From: Branchiostoma floridae
Lineage: Eukaryota > Chordata > Leptocardii > Amphioxiformes > Branchiostomatidae
Assembly: GCF_000003815.2 (NCBI RefSeq)
Contig: NC_049980.1
Coordinates: 19,550,348 to 19,614,347, forward strand
Reading direction: 5' to 3'
Length of the DNA stretch: 64,000 nucleotides
The notes beneath the pieces were generated by a model that saw only the letters and a list, made by a program, of their open reading frames with translations, was not told the origin of the DNA and did no database searches. Made by a program: the position numbers and the translations under genes. Each line of letters begins with the position of its first letter. The first letter of the stretch is position 1. Shown here in pieces: positions 46,706-59,097 of this stretch.

Positions 46706-48445
46706 CAGCAACCTCCGGGCTGCACCTGTACCAGCCACACCACCGCCGATGTATTATCCTCCTACGCGGGCAGAGCCAGACGGCTCGCTGTTCGTCCGTG
46801 TGGTTCGCACCAAGTAATACTGAAACGTACGGCATATGAGATACAGGTCATGGGTACAACTCATAAAGCTGTGATCTGGTCAGTTATTAGCAGCATAATT
46901 TGTATGGCACCCAACCCCGAATGTACCCTGGAGTTTATCAGATGCGTCCCTTTGTAAATCATCCAGAAGCTTAGGGGTACATCAGCTTTTAATGTATGTA
47001 TCGCAAACTGTACATGCAAAATGCAACTTTAAATTCTATCCCATGAGGGTTAATTTAAACTTAATGGTTAGTTAATCCGAGGCTTAACATGTATTAGGAA
47101 AGTTCGAACTAAACTACAGTGTTTGTTTCTTCACATTAACTATAATGGATGATGATATTATGATACTATCGGTGCTATAAACATAAAAAATCGAAATGCA
47201 CAAAAAAGAGGGAGTAGGGCCTTGCATCCGGGTTGTCCGCAATAATCAACAGCAAAGTGTAAAGGACATATCTAGTTTCCTTCAAGTATTTCATTCAAGT
47301 CTAATGGATTGTTCAACGTTTTTCTATCAAAAGTAGTAGTTGGAAATTGGGACTCAATTGCAAATCCATTTCGACATTTTCTGTAAAACATGCACATGAA
47401 ATTTTATGAGCCATGGCGCTTAGGTTTAATTAATGTTGATCTTCCTTGCACTACCAGCTTCCATCCAAACTGCACATGTAAGTCTAATGGAGGGAACAAG
47501 ACGGACTGGCGATTAGCTAAAGCTTACCGTCGGCACGGTCATATTCCCCGTATGCAGTCGCACGCCGATGTTGTAGAGTTTTCAATTTTCAAGTAGGCTG
47601 TAACAAACGTAACCACCGAATTTTCCGCTTTTCTACGTATAGAATTTTACCTTTTTTAGGTTATATTTTTACTAGCGTTTGTCTGTTGGTCGACAAGATA
47701 ACTCGAGAACGACTAAATAGATGACATGAGTTCCTAGCGGCTACTTCTGGAATTGCATTTTGCCATTTTGACAAAAACACAAAATCCTTTTACGATTAGA
47801 CAAAGTTGTAAAAGAATGAAAAACAAATAATACAAGATAAGAGAGCATTTGAATAATCAATGAATATTCTACATTACGTTTAGAATTTACTTGCTTCTAT
47901 TGGCAGCTTTCAACTCAATACTCTCTATCAAAACTTTTTTTATCTCTCTCTCTCAGTTAAAACGTTTTCTTAAATTGTTATCCAAACTATTCAGGCTACT
48001 TGCAGATGGTGTTTGGCTTGTTTGTCGGATAAATGGCCATTGCGGCTTCGGAGAACGTGTTTCAAAATACCAAAGCGTGTTTCGCCGATACCCTGGATAC
48101 TTATCCTTCTGTTATCCTTTCTCAAGCCAAGGCGGGAATACAGCATCTGTCATTGTGTACAATACAAAGTGTTTCGTCCTCTATATGCGCTTACAACCTA
48201 AAGCCCCGCATAAGCAGTGAGCTAAGAAAGTCTTAGTTAAAGAGACTCCGTCCATTGGACACAAATGAGGTCGATGTAATTAAATCTAGCCGGCTGTTTG
48301 ACTTCATACGTGACGTCACTAAATAACGGGTCATATAACCCCGCGGTTCCCTTGGTTGTATTACTATTGTTGTTGTGTGATGGCAGACGTTGTGTTGTTG
48401 AGTGGTGCTGTACTATGAAGCTAGGTCACTTCTGACGGCAGAATT
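46706..48445. other. Spacer after the TSP1/EGF gene
   Basis: 46706-46817 reads on in another frame as a Pro-rich tail (see findings). A TGTAACAAACGTAACC motif near 47599 matches the interior of the 864-bp element. 47665-47770 resembles the octamer-family repeat (GTTTGTCTGTTGGTCGACAAGATAACTCGAGAACG). The last ~150 bp should include the promoter of the next gene. Nothing else is supported. Confidence 0.5.
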
Positions 48446-51400
48446 ATGCAAAGCCGGCCGCAATCCTATTACTGTGCGCCGGAGGAGTCTGACTCGGTAC
48501 GGTGTGCCTCCTGCGGGCAGGAAGCTTGGTGCTCGGCGGAGTCAGAGGATATGCTGTCTCGGTGCAAGACAGCTCCGACGTTAGAAGAGCAGGCCACGGC
48601 TGACATCGTGGCGGTCTGGGAGGTTGAAGACGCCGCCACCACGGTATGTTTTCTGTGCGGCGGACCGGGAGAGACTATCGGGCTGGTTTCAACCGGGCTC
48701 CTGCAGTCACCAGTCAGTTCCCGGCGGCGTTCTCACGGGAGAGGCCGCCAACCTGTCCCCGAACGTGTCCCGCAGGCCACCCAGGATTCCGCGAAGAACC
48801 GATCCCGACCCCACGGACCTGTACGAGTTTCGGCACCACTCGGACATACGGAAATACATCGAGGATTACCGAGACAGGGCGAACAACAAAAAGCGTAGAA
48901 ACGAACAGCTGGTTTCCTGTCTTCATAAGGCTATGATCAAAGCCAAACAAGCACACGAACAGAGCGAAATCCAGTCTACTAACAACAAATACAGGTAAAA
49001 CTCCACCTTACACTGTCTGGTTATAAAGACGAACGTAAACTTGCTGTGAAAGTGATAAGCTTTCTCCTTAGCAATTCAATGAACTATATATTAGCACATG
49101 AAACGGAATACTGACGAAACCTCCGATTTCCTCATCTGTCTTCATAGATTTATAATCTTGATAAAATCGACTGCCATGTTAGTTGTTTTTTCCAATATTA
49201 ACGTTAGAGATCCATCACTTGTCAGCATCCCTCGAAGAATATGCTAGATCGAATTCTGTATCCCTATAGTGTGATTTTAGTGTCTTGTATTGGGCAGAGA
49301 AGTTTGCAAAAATAACGGCTCTTCAGCAACAGAGCATTACTTAAGGGTTACACAAGGAAATGTCAGGTATGGCACCACTACAAAAAGCCGCCAGTCTGCA
49401 TAGAGTTATAGTGTAGTCTGGCATTTTAATGGTTTGTTGTCAGAAATCACACAATAGCCTAAAGTCCTGTAACGGACCAGCCATAATAACATTGATTACC
49501 CTAAAACAGGTCTGCCATACGTTCATAAAAGCTGTTCACAAAATATTGATTGACAGTCATGTCGGTGGTTTTTTTATGAGACGTCAATTCTGCTATTAGC
49601 AAGTGTTTTGTAAGCAGGTGCAAATTCATATGTAGGTCCGCCATGTTGACACATGCCGACTTCACTCCGCTATAGCGCAGCTCGAGTCGCCTTAGGATAG
49701 ATAAACACAGCCGGTTTAATATATCTGTCACAGCGTTCCAAAATCACGTGTGTACCTAGCTATTGTACCCTCAAATACTATAAATGTAAAGTGTGACGCA
49801 TGTGGCAAACAAGGTACGCACAACTCAAATTGGGCCTTTTCAGTAATGCCACACCTAACATACTGTACGCCTGATAGCTTGTACCGTAACGTTCTAAGTG
49901 TGTACCGATTCTAAACAAATTTATCAACCGCTGTAAATGCATAAAGCACTGTTTGCCGACGGTCTATTGGATCGTTAGTCATGGGGACTAGCTAGCAAGA
50001 GGTTTTGTGAACAAAACAACTCATGACAACCACACGAAAACTGCTACGTAACACGGCAAATCCTTGAATAACATTTGTCGATTTTTTTTGCAAATTCGTC
50101 ATCAAAGTTCTTAAGCGATTCTTTGTGTTTTAAAGACGAACTGTCAGATTGTATGTTTGTCAGTGGATGGCGACGTTTATGATTAAAGACTGAGCAAGCA
50201 TACAAATTTCATACAAAGCTAGCGGCGTCTTAACAAGTTAACGTCCACATTCCAGTAGTTTGTGTCATGTTGACATGTTTACAAACTTGCAATGGGGGGT
50301 AATAACTGTCCAGATACATCACAGAGAGCTACCGGTTTTAGCGTATTTACGTACAAAGCTGGGAGGGTCCAGAAGTAGGACACTTACATGTAGTGTCAAC
50401 ATCGGTCTTACCAAAGGTGGATTGTTTACTCCATGTTTACAGTACACGGTAAGCCATGAGATCGCTTTCGCCGCAAGATAATACCTCTAACTGTAACCCT
50501 GTACCCTGTCTCGCACGGCCGCACATGAATGTTCTATTCACCAGGTCTGGCTGTATAAGTGAACGTGGGGAGAAATTTTAGAGAGTTGGCTGTGACCTTT
50601 TCTTACCCCCTACCTCGTAAGGCTACACTGTTTCTAACGAGCAAAGCTGTATCATATAGTCTCATGGACATGTGACGTTACTTAAGTGACCTATAAACAG
50701 GCGTCATGCTCTAAAATGTCGCTAACCGTTCACTAAATTATTCGGATAACTTAACGATTAGGTAGAAAACAGCCTAACAAAAGTGAACCACGCTGGAATA
50801 CCAAGCTGTGAGGGAGGGAGTAATATGAACCCCTTCGTTCAGGGTCCTTAAGAACTTCATTCAGACTTCTTAAACGCTTTTCTCGTTTTCAACGAAGTGT
50901 GTCATGTCCATGGAAACAAAGACCCGCGGGCGAACTTAAAAGTTTACAAAACTCAGTAACCCAGTATTGGTCTGCTAAACTTCATTATGCTAAAAATGTG
51001 CCCGGGACGCAGCGGCCAGAATTAGATTATCTTGAGTTTCTCACGGGAACTTTGTTTGTAGTGATCATTACATGGAAACATTTGTGAGCCTAGACAACGT
51101 TACGGGTTAGTATAAACAACGTCTAACACACGCAGTGAACGTAACCTTGGCGGATATTGAGTTTACATGTTTGGTGGGTCTTGTTTCTAGAGGAAAGAAA
51201 AATATACTATAGAAAAATGCAGCACTGTTATGTCGTCGTTGTTATCCGAAAAAAGCTTGGTCAAAGCTATTCCGGTACAAAGACCACGGCCATTGTGTAC
51301 AAGTAGGGAAGGATTCGCTTGGTTAAGTGTCAAATGTAAGAAAACATTTGTTATCCACAAACGTACTATTGATTGTCATTTTTGGAACGCTGTACTGAAC

Positions 51401-51670
51401 GACTGAGTGTCCCACAGTAAAATCTATACATATTTATGTTGTCAAAACCACCATCCACGTTTTCAACGTTTCCAGAACAACAAGACCGCAATATGCCAAG
51501 AATAGACGATATAAAGTCACAGAAACAGGAAAGTTCAATCGGCTGCAAAACCTATGAAAGCCGCTCGGAGACCGTAAATCGACCTTCGCCTTCGTCTTTT
51601 CCATATACTAAATATAATCACAATCGTACACATCCATAGATTCCTGGGTTATGTTTGCGGACAGGTCTGA

Positions 51671-51703
<33 letters not shown>

Positions 51704-52789
51704 CACACACACACACACACACGCACACACGCAAACACAGACACACACAAACACAAATACACACACATACGCACACACACACACACATTCACTCAAACAC
51801 AGACAAACAACAGTCATCTCCTGCACAAAGCTACTTGCCAGATTGGTGATGATTTGGGAGAAGTCAGACTGGCAACTGGCAAGTGTCATGTACTACATGT
51901 ATGTTTAACATCTTTTTTTTCTCGTCTTTTCAGAACGTTTCATCCATCTATAGACAGCGACCACGGTGACCATAGTGATCACGGTGACCATGGCGACCAC
52001 AATCACAGGCCAGAGGCGGACTTCCTCCTAGCGCCTGAAGCTAACGTTCACAGTCCTATGGAAGACAGTACATGTATAAATTTGCCGAAATTAACGAGTA
52101 GAAAAGCCGGCGTGTCAACGAGACATTCCATGCAGCCGACACGCTATGGTTTCCCTCACTTTCAGGAGGTTGAACCCCTCCCCATTCTCACCAACGGCAT
52201 GCCGTACCCGTTCAAAGTCGTCCAAGAATATACTGGAGGAGGAAAGAAGGTTCTGCGGTACGACCTTGCGGATGTCGTGAGGACTAGAAAGATCCCCACG
52301 GGTCGGCTGGTCCCGCACCCCTTCTCCTGGTCTGCCTGGGACCTGGGAAGCTCGTCTTCCTTCAGCCCGAGCTCGGGCAGCAGTGGTGGCGGCGGAGGGA
52401 CATCGGACTTGGACGGTAGCTCTGTGAACTTCCCTCGGCTGAGGTACACTAAAGGCACCGAGGTCACCCACGAAACGTTCGGCATCGACGGCAGAGGCAA
52501 CGTCATCTGGCAAGCAGATAGGAGAGACCCCTCCAAAACCCTGGTCATGCAAAGGATGTTCAGAAGAAAACCAAATTTTGGCGCTCTGACTTCTAATAAG
52601 GGTAAATTTACGGGGGACTCCTTACAGAAGAATGGGACTAACTTTTCCCATGGTATAAACGGAAGACCTTACCGAACCACCGAACAGCATCAGAAATATT
52701 TCCAACAGATCGCGCGTTCCTTACATGAGAGAAAGCAACACACAGCAAGGCAGAACATTGCATTCAACTCCGTCGAAAATGATACATAG
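48446..52789 (+). CDS. Unrecognised 444-aa protein with His-rich segment
   Basis: Model: 48446-48643, 48714-48994, 51934-52789 (TAG). The start ATG gives MQSRPQSYYCAPEESDSVRC. A 70-nt intron (GTATGT...CAG, 48644-48713) is proposed because the good coding sequence after it (LYEFRHHSDIRKYIEDYRDR, then a Lys/Gln-rich helix) is in another frame without its own ATG. The second junction (phase 2) is consistent. Exon 3 starts TFHPSIDSDHGDHSDHGDHG, a His/Asp-rich repeat, then FPHFQEVEPLPILTNGMPYP, a Ser/Gly-rich linker, TKGTEVTHETFGIDGRGNVI and a basic tail (QQIARSLHERKQH). No signal peptide or TM segment. I recognise no family; the conserved-looking blocks suggest a real cytosolic or nuclear protein. 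A possible polyA signal AATAAA is at 53533-53538. Confidence 0.6.
51218..51460 (+). repeat. Interspersed repeat, copy A
   Basis: Shares with 58612-58850 the blocks TTGGTCAAAGCTATTCCGGT, ATTGTGTACAAGTAGG, AAGGATTCGCTTGGT and GATTGTCATTTTTGGAACG, in the same orientation. It lies in the long intron of the 444-aa gene. Confidence 0.75.
51667..51800. repeat. (ACAG)n then (AC)n microsatellite
   Basis: Tetranucleotide ACAG units pass into an imperfect AC dinucleotide run. It ends about 130 bp before the last exon of the 444-aa gene. Confidence 0.95.
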
Positions 52790-53780
52790 ACGGACTTGGC
52801 TGTAGCAGTACACTGGTTATAGCCAGTGTCTTATCATAGCCTGAAAGTTTACTTTGAGAGGGTTCGACTGTACTTCGACACAAGGCAATGTGTCCCTCTA
52901 TACTGGTGGTATAGCTACAATAAGCTTCTTACGTTAGATAGCTCTACTCTCCAAGTAGAGGTTGAGTCGCGAAGATATAGTGGAAGTCAGGAAATTTACT
53001 GGTTCGCTCCTCTCAGAGGTTAAGCTAGAAAGTTATTATAGAACGTTAGTAGTCAAATCCAAACTGTGCACCGAGGAGATTACATTTTATCGTCGGACGC
53101 GAAGATGTGACTACAACTAAATAGAATATTGCTTGTCCAGCTTGATATTTTGTACCAACGATTTGCCATTTAAGATGTTGTAAGGAAACAACATGTTGTC
53201 GACGGTTCCGATCTGTATTCGTCCTTTTTGTTACCTCAAATCGTATATATCATAGTATATTTGTATATCATCCATGTATCCATGTATATATCCAGTTCGC
53301 TGCTGTTTCGCCCATTGCAATAGTATCAACTGGTTTGTTCTTGATATGCAATACTGCGTAACGCCGCAAAAGGTACCAATCGAATGCAGTTGCGCTTTCA
53401 GACCTTTACATAAGATAGACCATGCAGCCTGAATTGTTTACCTTCAATATGCATTAAAAGGAAAATACAGTGTGACGTTTAATTATAAATTGCACGGTCC
53501 TTTTTTACCTTGACTGTCACGAATGATCCACCAATAAAACATAGTCTTATATTTCCTGAGCAGGACTACCAACTACCACTAGATAGTGTACATTGGATAC
53601 TGAGTTGTACATAAGTGGATGTACATGTCACCGACCAGTTGCAAATTTAAACAGTTCAAAACAAACCCAGTCTTCTCAAATGTATCCCGGGAACAATCTT
53701 TCGTTTGTTGGCAGGGATATTTTCGGCCTTTCTGCAATGTATACTAGTACAGACAAAGTCATCATTTATTTATTTTCATT

Positions 53781-54135
53781 ACCTCCATGAAATGTCATGG
53801 AATGGAGGTTATATTTTCTGTTATGTGTCTCTGTCTGTGTAGATGATTACTCAAGAACGGCTGGATGGATTGGTTTCATACTTGTTGTGTTGGTGGGGTG
53901 TGATGAAAGCTCGAATCGATGAGATCTTGGGAGCCGTATCTGTCGTTATAATCGATGTAATAATATCAGAAATCACCCCTATATTTGAGATATATTGGTA
54001 CAGGCATCGTGCTGTATGTGTTTGTTAATGGGCTTAGCTGCAAGCAGATAGTGAGGTGACAGCTGTTTGGGGAACCCCCAGTAGTTTTATTTATGTCTGC
54101 TTAGGACTGTTTGAAATATTTGTAACAGCTGGCAC
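53781..54135 (+). repeat. Octamer-family repeat, short copy
   Basis: Starts with ACCTCCATGAAATGTCATGG (hairpin with a 5-bp insertion in the right arm) and continues with TTACTCAAGAACGGCTGGATGG, GATGAAAGCTCGAATCGATG and ATCGATGTAATAATATCAG. Relative to the 14185 copy about 770 bp are missing after GAAAGCT. Confidence 0.7.
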
Positions 54136-54142
54136 AGTAGTT

Positions 54143-55240
54143 ACCTCCATGAAATGTCATGGAGGTTATATTTTCTGTTATGTGTCTCTGTCTGTGTACA
54201 AGATTACTCAAGAACGGCTGGATGGATTGGTTTCATACTTGTTGTGTTGGTGGGGTGTGATGAAAGCTCGAATCGATGTGATTTTGGGCGCTGTATCTGT
54301 CGTTATAATCGATGTAATAATATCAGAAATCCCCCATATATCTGCGATATATTGGAACAGGCATCGTGCTTTAAGTGTTTGTTAATGGGCTTAGCTCCAA
54401 GCAGATAGTGAGGTGATTTGTATGACAGCTGTTTGGGGAACCCCGAGTTTTTTTAATATGATAATTAGTTTGATTTCTGTCTGCTTAGGATATCATGGAG
54501 ATGTGAAGCGTAAGTATAATTGTAAGAAGTTGAGGTACATTTAACGGTAATGCTTAACAGGTATGGATGTCTCACATACTGTACTGCTGATTTGAGTGAC
54601 ATGGTGATTAGAATGCCATTAGGTCCTCTCATCTTAGATGGGTTGGGTGTCAGAAGTTTTATGGGCGATACAGATGTTCTGATTTCGTTACGATAAGGGA
54701 CAGTTGTTAGTTGTCTCTTTCGTAGCCAATGGTACTTGTTTTTTAGCAGACTGGGTTGGTGCCAAGTATTCATCTTACAGTTGATGTAGGGCTATCAGAG
54801 GAAAGTGTGCATCTCATTTTTGTACCCTGTGAACAGCTGATGTTATGACATATTGGTGGAAAATCAAATCACCATCTGACTAAAGTTGGCCACATCCCTT
54901 CTTCTTTCTGAGGTTCCCAACTTCCTCCCACCACACCGCTCTGAGGCACATAGTCGAACCTCAATAATGCTGACAACCTTAGACAGTTTAAATGCCAAAC
55001 ATCAAGCTTAAGGAACACCACGCTACCATATGCCGTCGACCTCTTAAACGCACATTACACAATTAAGTGTCACATTTTAATAATTACTAATCAGATGGAC
55101 ATCCTCTGTGTCATTAAATAAATACACCACTACTTTCCCATAACATTTATAACCATTACTCTCAAATACAACCGACTATAAGCATACATACCATCCACAA
55201 AAAAGCAATAAATATTTCATGGAGGTATGAGGTCCCCGAA
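54143..55240 (+). repeat. Octamer-family repeat, second tandem copy
   Basis: Same start hairpin (54143-54166, intact) and the same internal deletion as the copy before it, so the two probably share a recent subfamily. The end TTTCATGGAGGTATGAGG (about 55214-55231) is inverted relative to the start hairpin arm, suggesting an inverted-repeat terminus. Confidence 0.65.
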
Positions 55241-56278
55241 CTCTAGTTTATTGTATGTTTTTCTCAATACTCTTGTTGAACATTACCAAAACAAGCAGTT
55301 GTTCATGTGAGGACGTCTTGCTAAATCATATTCACAAAATAATTCAGACCTGGAATACAAGTGATTTTATATCCAAGCACAAGTTTATTTTTCTGCAACC
55401 GCATTACAGGACTGACGGTAAGAACAATCAATGTTTATAACACACGTAAAGGCAAATGAGATACCACTATAGATACTAGCAAAAGGAAATCTAAGATTTA
55501 TAACTCAGAGTTGCCATCTATCATTCATGAAATCATTGCTCATGTTGTGTATTTCAGTCTCAGTGGATATACAATGCTGGCTGCAAAGGAACTATGCATA
55601 CATACATGTACACTTTGAATGGTCCCTAAAACGTTACATAATGACACAATGCCAATGCTTACGCTGCCTCTACAATACACGTGATGTCAACATTATCATA
55701 ATTCAGCCAGGTACGCTAAGGCCACCACATGAGGTGCTAATGTGTAACTAGTAATCCCAGAGGTATGCACACGTCAGATATCGAGGTGTTTAAGGCATTT
55801 TTGAAAAAGGCTCAATAACACCGTGTTCTGAGCTACATCCAAAGCAAGCCAACTACCAGTCAGCAACTGCACTTATAAATCAATAAAATTAGGCAAATGT
55901 GTCCTCTACTTTACACATAATATTGTAAGTTGCATTCATGCTCTACTAGTATACTCCGTTCATGCTATGTCATAACATAGCCAATGGCTTGCCCTGTGTG
56001 AACTTCACCCCTATGCAAGCATAGCCCTGAAGTCTGGGTTTCCAAGGATTAGATCAACACAGATCAAACCAACTCGCTGTCAAGCGAAACGGAGGGTCAC
56101 ATTGCTTGTAAGTTCCGTAATAAAGATGATCACAATAGAAACGGATACCCTCATTATATCATGTCAATTTTGTCGAACGATGATTTGCAACTTTGATAAA
56201 TCCGACTGAATAAGGCCCCCAAACCGTTGGCCCTAAACAGAACAGACATCACATCCAATCACCCATTTCAAGATGATT

Positions 56279-57646
56279 TCAAGGCCACATCCCCATCATG
56301 CCCGCATTTACCATAGCCCCAGCAGGCCCCCCAATCACGCCCCCATTTACCACAGCCCCAACGGGCCCCCCGACCACACCCATACCTCCAACAGCTCCTC
56401 CAAACATACCCACACCCATACCTCCAACAGGCACACCCATACCCCCAACAGGCACACCCATACCCCCAACAGGCATACCCATACCCCCAACAGGCACCCC
56501 AACCACACCCATACCCCCAACAGGCATACCCATACCCCCAACAGGCATACCCATACCCCCAACAGGCATCCCAACCACACCTATACCCCCAACAGGCCCT
56601 CCAACAACACCCATACCCCCAACGGGTCCTCCAATCGCACCCATAACCCCAACAGGCCCTCCAACCAATCCTACAGCCCCAACAGGCCCAACAACTGCGC
56701 CACCCAGAGTGTGTGCGCCACCCAACGCTGGCTTTGGGCTGGCAAGCCGTTTGTCCCCTTGGCCACTAGTAGGCCTATGAGGTATGTCACAAGAGCCTCC
56801 CATAAGAGTCAAGCTTCTGTGTACATCGGCAGCTTTGGGTCTGCCGCGGTAGTTGACACTGAGCATAGACAGACACAGCTTTTTAAACGCCCCGTTCTTT
56901 TGGCTGGTTAGAAGGTGGGCAGAGAGATTGGGAGGAGGGTTGTTAAGCAGTGCTCTACCGATGGAGACTGTGGCTCCCATTCTGCCCTCAATGAATGCAG
57001 CTATCGACCTTCCCACTCGGCGCATGTCAATCATGGCCACAAAAATCACGCCCATTGAGAACACGTCACAATACATTTTGTAACCCAATGATGTAAATAC
57101 TTCAGGTGCCATAAAGAACTCAGTACCACACTGCGAGGCTAACATGTACTTTGACAGGGAAACGTCTCCAACCCCACAAACTTTAGCCAATCCAAAATCA
57201 GCTACCTTAACAACTGGGTTGCCATTGCTTCCAGTAAGCAGTATGTTATCTGGCTTGAGATCTCTGTGGACGATGTGGTTAGCGTGCAGAAAGCTGACTG
57301 CGTCTGCAATCTGTGTCATAAGTCGCAATTTCACTGAGGCTGCCATGCGAAGCTGCCTCAAGAGAAAATCATTCAGCGTCCCCATTGAACAATATTCTAA
57401 CACCAGCCACAGACTGCCATCCATCACTTTACCCTGGAAGCACTTAACAATGTGCTCATGAGACTTATCTTTCAGTGCAATCAATGGCTCCACTTCGTTT
57501 TGAGCACATGCTAGCTGTCTGTAACTCCCCAGTTTCAACTGCTTCATAGCCACAGTGCCCCCGGTGGTGACGTGCTTGCCTTTGTAGACCTTGCCAAACG
57601 CTCCTTCTCCTAGCAACGTCCCGACTTCATACTGCCCCACTCTCAT
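56279..57646 (-). CDS. Protein kinase, PDIK1L/STK35-like, with Pro-Val-Gly-Met repeat tail
   Basis: One coding exon, 455 residues from the ATG at 57646. All kinase motifs are present: glycine loop GEGAFGKV (13-20), VAMK Lys35, HRDLKPDN (HRD 127-129), DFG at 150-152 and MAPEV near 179-183. KVADFGLAKVCG, then YMLASQCGTEFFMAPEV, closely resembles the PDIK1L/STK35 group; an active Ser/Thr kinase is expected. From about residue 305 a low-complexity tail is built of GGPVGGMGVVG- and PVGGMGM-type units, ending GMMGMWP. A minus-strand acceptor at 57664-57665 (TTTACAG) and a donor at 58262 suggest a 5' UTR exon; in that joined frame a stop precedes the ATG, supporting this start. The opposite strand of the tail gives a spurious Pro/Thr-rich frame. 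Confidence 0.85.
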   Translation of the reverse strand: MRVGQYEVGTLLGEGAFGKVYKGKHVTTGGTVAMKQLKLGSYRQLACAQNEVEPLIALKDKSHEHIVKCFQGKVMDGSLWLVLEYCSMGTLNDFLLRQLRMAASVKLRLMTQIADAVSFLHANHIVHRDLKPDNILLTGSNGNPVVKVADFGLAKVCGVGDVSLSKYMLASQCGTEFFMAPEVFTSLGYKMYCDVFSMGVIFVAMIDMRRVGRSIAAFIEGRMGATVSIGRALLNNPPPNLSAHLLTSQKNGAFKKLCLSMLSVNYRGRPKAADVHRSLTLMGGSCDIPHRPTSGQGDKRLASPKPALGGAHTLGGAVVGPVGAVGLVGGPVGVMGAIGGPVGGMGVVGGPVGGIGVVGMPVGGMGMPVGGMGMPVGGMGVVGVPVGGMGMPVGGMGVPVGGMGVPVGGMGVGMFGGAVGGMGVVGGPVGAVVNGGVIGGPAGAMVNAGMMGMWP

Positions 57647-58159
57647 CTTGCAATTGGATGGCACTGTAAAGAGAACAACTGTCAGTTGTTACCATTATCT
57701 AGACAAGAAACTTGTGTTTTCGGTGCTGTTTCTGTGGTTAAATTTGTTCTTTCGTTCGTTTGTTTGTATGTTGACAAGGTAACTCAAAGGTTCTACATTG
57801 CAGATCCTGTTTCATCTCATTCTTGTCCGGTACAAAGCCAGTGTCACTGAATGTCCCACTAGAGGACACGGACATGTTAATAGATATAAGTACCAAACCT
57901 AGACTCTTAGTCAAATTTATTAGGCAGCAAAATCTTTATTCCTACAGTAACGTCGGGCAGTCTTATTGCAATTGTGTTCCATATCTACTGTAGTCGAAAA
58001 TGAAAGTAGTTTTTAGATTTCAAACTCACATGTGAATTTTATCCTAACTCTTATTACTAGAAACATGACAGGGACGTGGACCGTGTATCAAGATATGTAG
58101 TTCAATCCGAAACTGGCGCATGATTATCGCAATTATGCACCAGCCAGGTGTGCGTGACC

Positions 58160-58265
58160 AAACTGGACGACGAGGCTTAACTAAATGCACTTGAAAAAGT
58201 TAGTCCTTGATCTCACGTTCTATATAAAAATCAACTACAACTCTACGGGTTCGAATGCTTACCTT
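58160..58265. repeat. Duplicated segment containing the kinase 5' donor, copy 1
   Basis: TTAGTCCTTGATCTCACGTT through GGGTTCGAATGCTTACCT is repeated in the same orientation at 59355-59458, about 85-90% alike by eye. Both contain the minus-strand GTAAGC donor. Confidence 0.75.
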
Positions 58266-58611
58266 CTTTTTATTTTTCCAGACAATGACTCTAGACCGAG
58301 CCGTCTACTTTGTCGCGTCCGTACCTGTTTCAGTCACGCGGCGCACAAATAGAAAGTTTCGGAGCTCTTCTACCAAATATGGAAAGGGACCAATCATTAT
58401 TGCACGCAGTCGAACCCGCCGTGCGTTCCCATAGAGTTTCAACTTGTTTTGTAAAAAAAAAAACGTTTTTGTTCTTGGGCAGATTTGGTTCAGAAATGTT
58501 CGGTTTTCCAAATCTGGCAAAAATTGGTGACCTTTCAATATGCATATGACTAGGTCAGGGGTCAGGTAATAAAATCCATGGCCCTCCCCGTTCATTTTTC
58601 TCACACAGAAA

Positions 58612-58850
58612 AATGCAGGCCTGTTATATTATGCCGTCGTACGTCGTTGTTATCTGAACAATGCTTGGTCAAAGCTATTCCGGTAAGAAGACCAAGGCTA
58701 TTGTGTACAAGTAGGAAAGGATTCGCTTGGTAAGAAATATTTGTTGTCCACAGACATACTACTGATTGTCATTTTTGGAACGTTGTACTGAATTGCTGAG
58801 TGACCCACGGTAGATAACGTTATATATGTTTATGTTGTTAACTATTCTCC
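58612..58850 (+). repeat. Interspersed repeat, copy B
   Basis: Second copy of the repeat at 51218-51460, with several small indels. Confidence 0.75.
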
Positions 58851-59097
58851 ACGTATCTACAACAAGGCCGTAGGACGGCGCTCTCGTCGCGCTCTCTCTG
58901 TGATCTAAAATTTGATCGCTCAACGAATTGCATAGAAAAGAAACGAATCTTTTTATACTTTTTTGCCAAGTTGTCTTCTCAGACGTCACACTTTTACGTT
59001 TTGTATGATATACCCAGTGTAAAAGCGAAGGTTACACACGTCCATTTTAGGTCGCAGTGAGAGCGCTACACGATCGCCGTTTAGTGGAAAGGGGGCT

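Larger units (their letters stand above)
52790..56278. other. Spacer between the 444-aa gene and the kinase gene
   Basis: 52790 to about 53560 is probably the 3' UTR of the 444-aa gene (AATAAA at 53533). 53781-55240 is occupied by two octamer-family repeat copies. The remainder is AT-rich; the kinase 3' UTR should lie to the right. No gene is supported. Confidence 0.5.

Noticed and set aside
51608-51908. Val/Cys-rich and His/Thr-rich frames
   Set aside because: Translations of the AC microsatellite.
52115-52552. Minus-strand frames of 145 and 128 codons
   Set aside because: Antisense shadows of exon 3 of the 444-aa gene.
56273-56911. 212-codon Pro/Thr/His-rich plus-strand frame
   Set aside because: It is the reverse strand of the kinase repeat tail, where the kinase frame is well supported.
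58247-58258. GGGTTCGAAT, a perfect-looking tRNA B box
   Set aside because: No A box or cloverleaf at the right distance; the sequence is part of a duplicated segment holding a splice donor.
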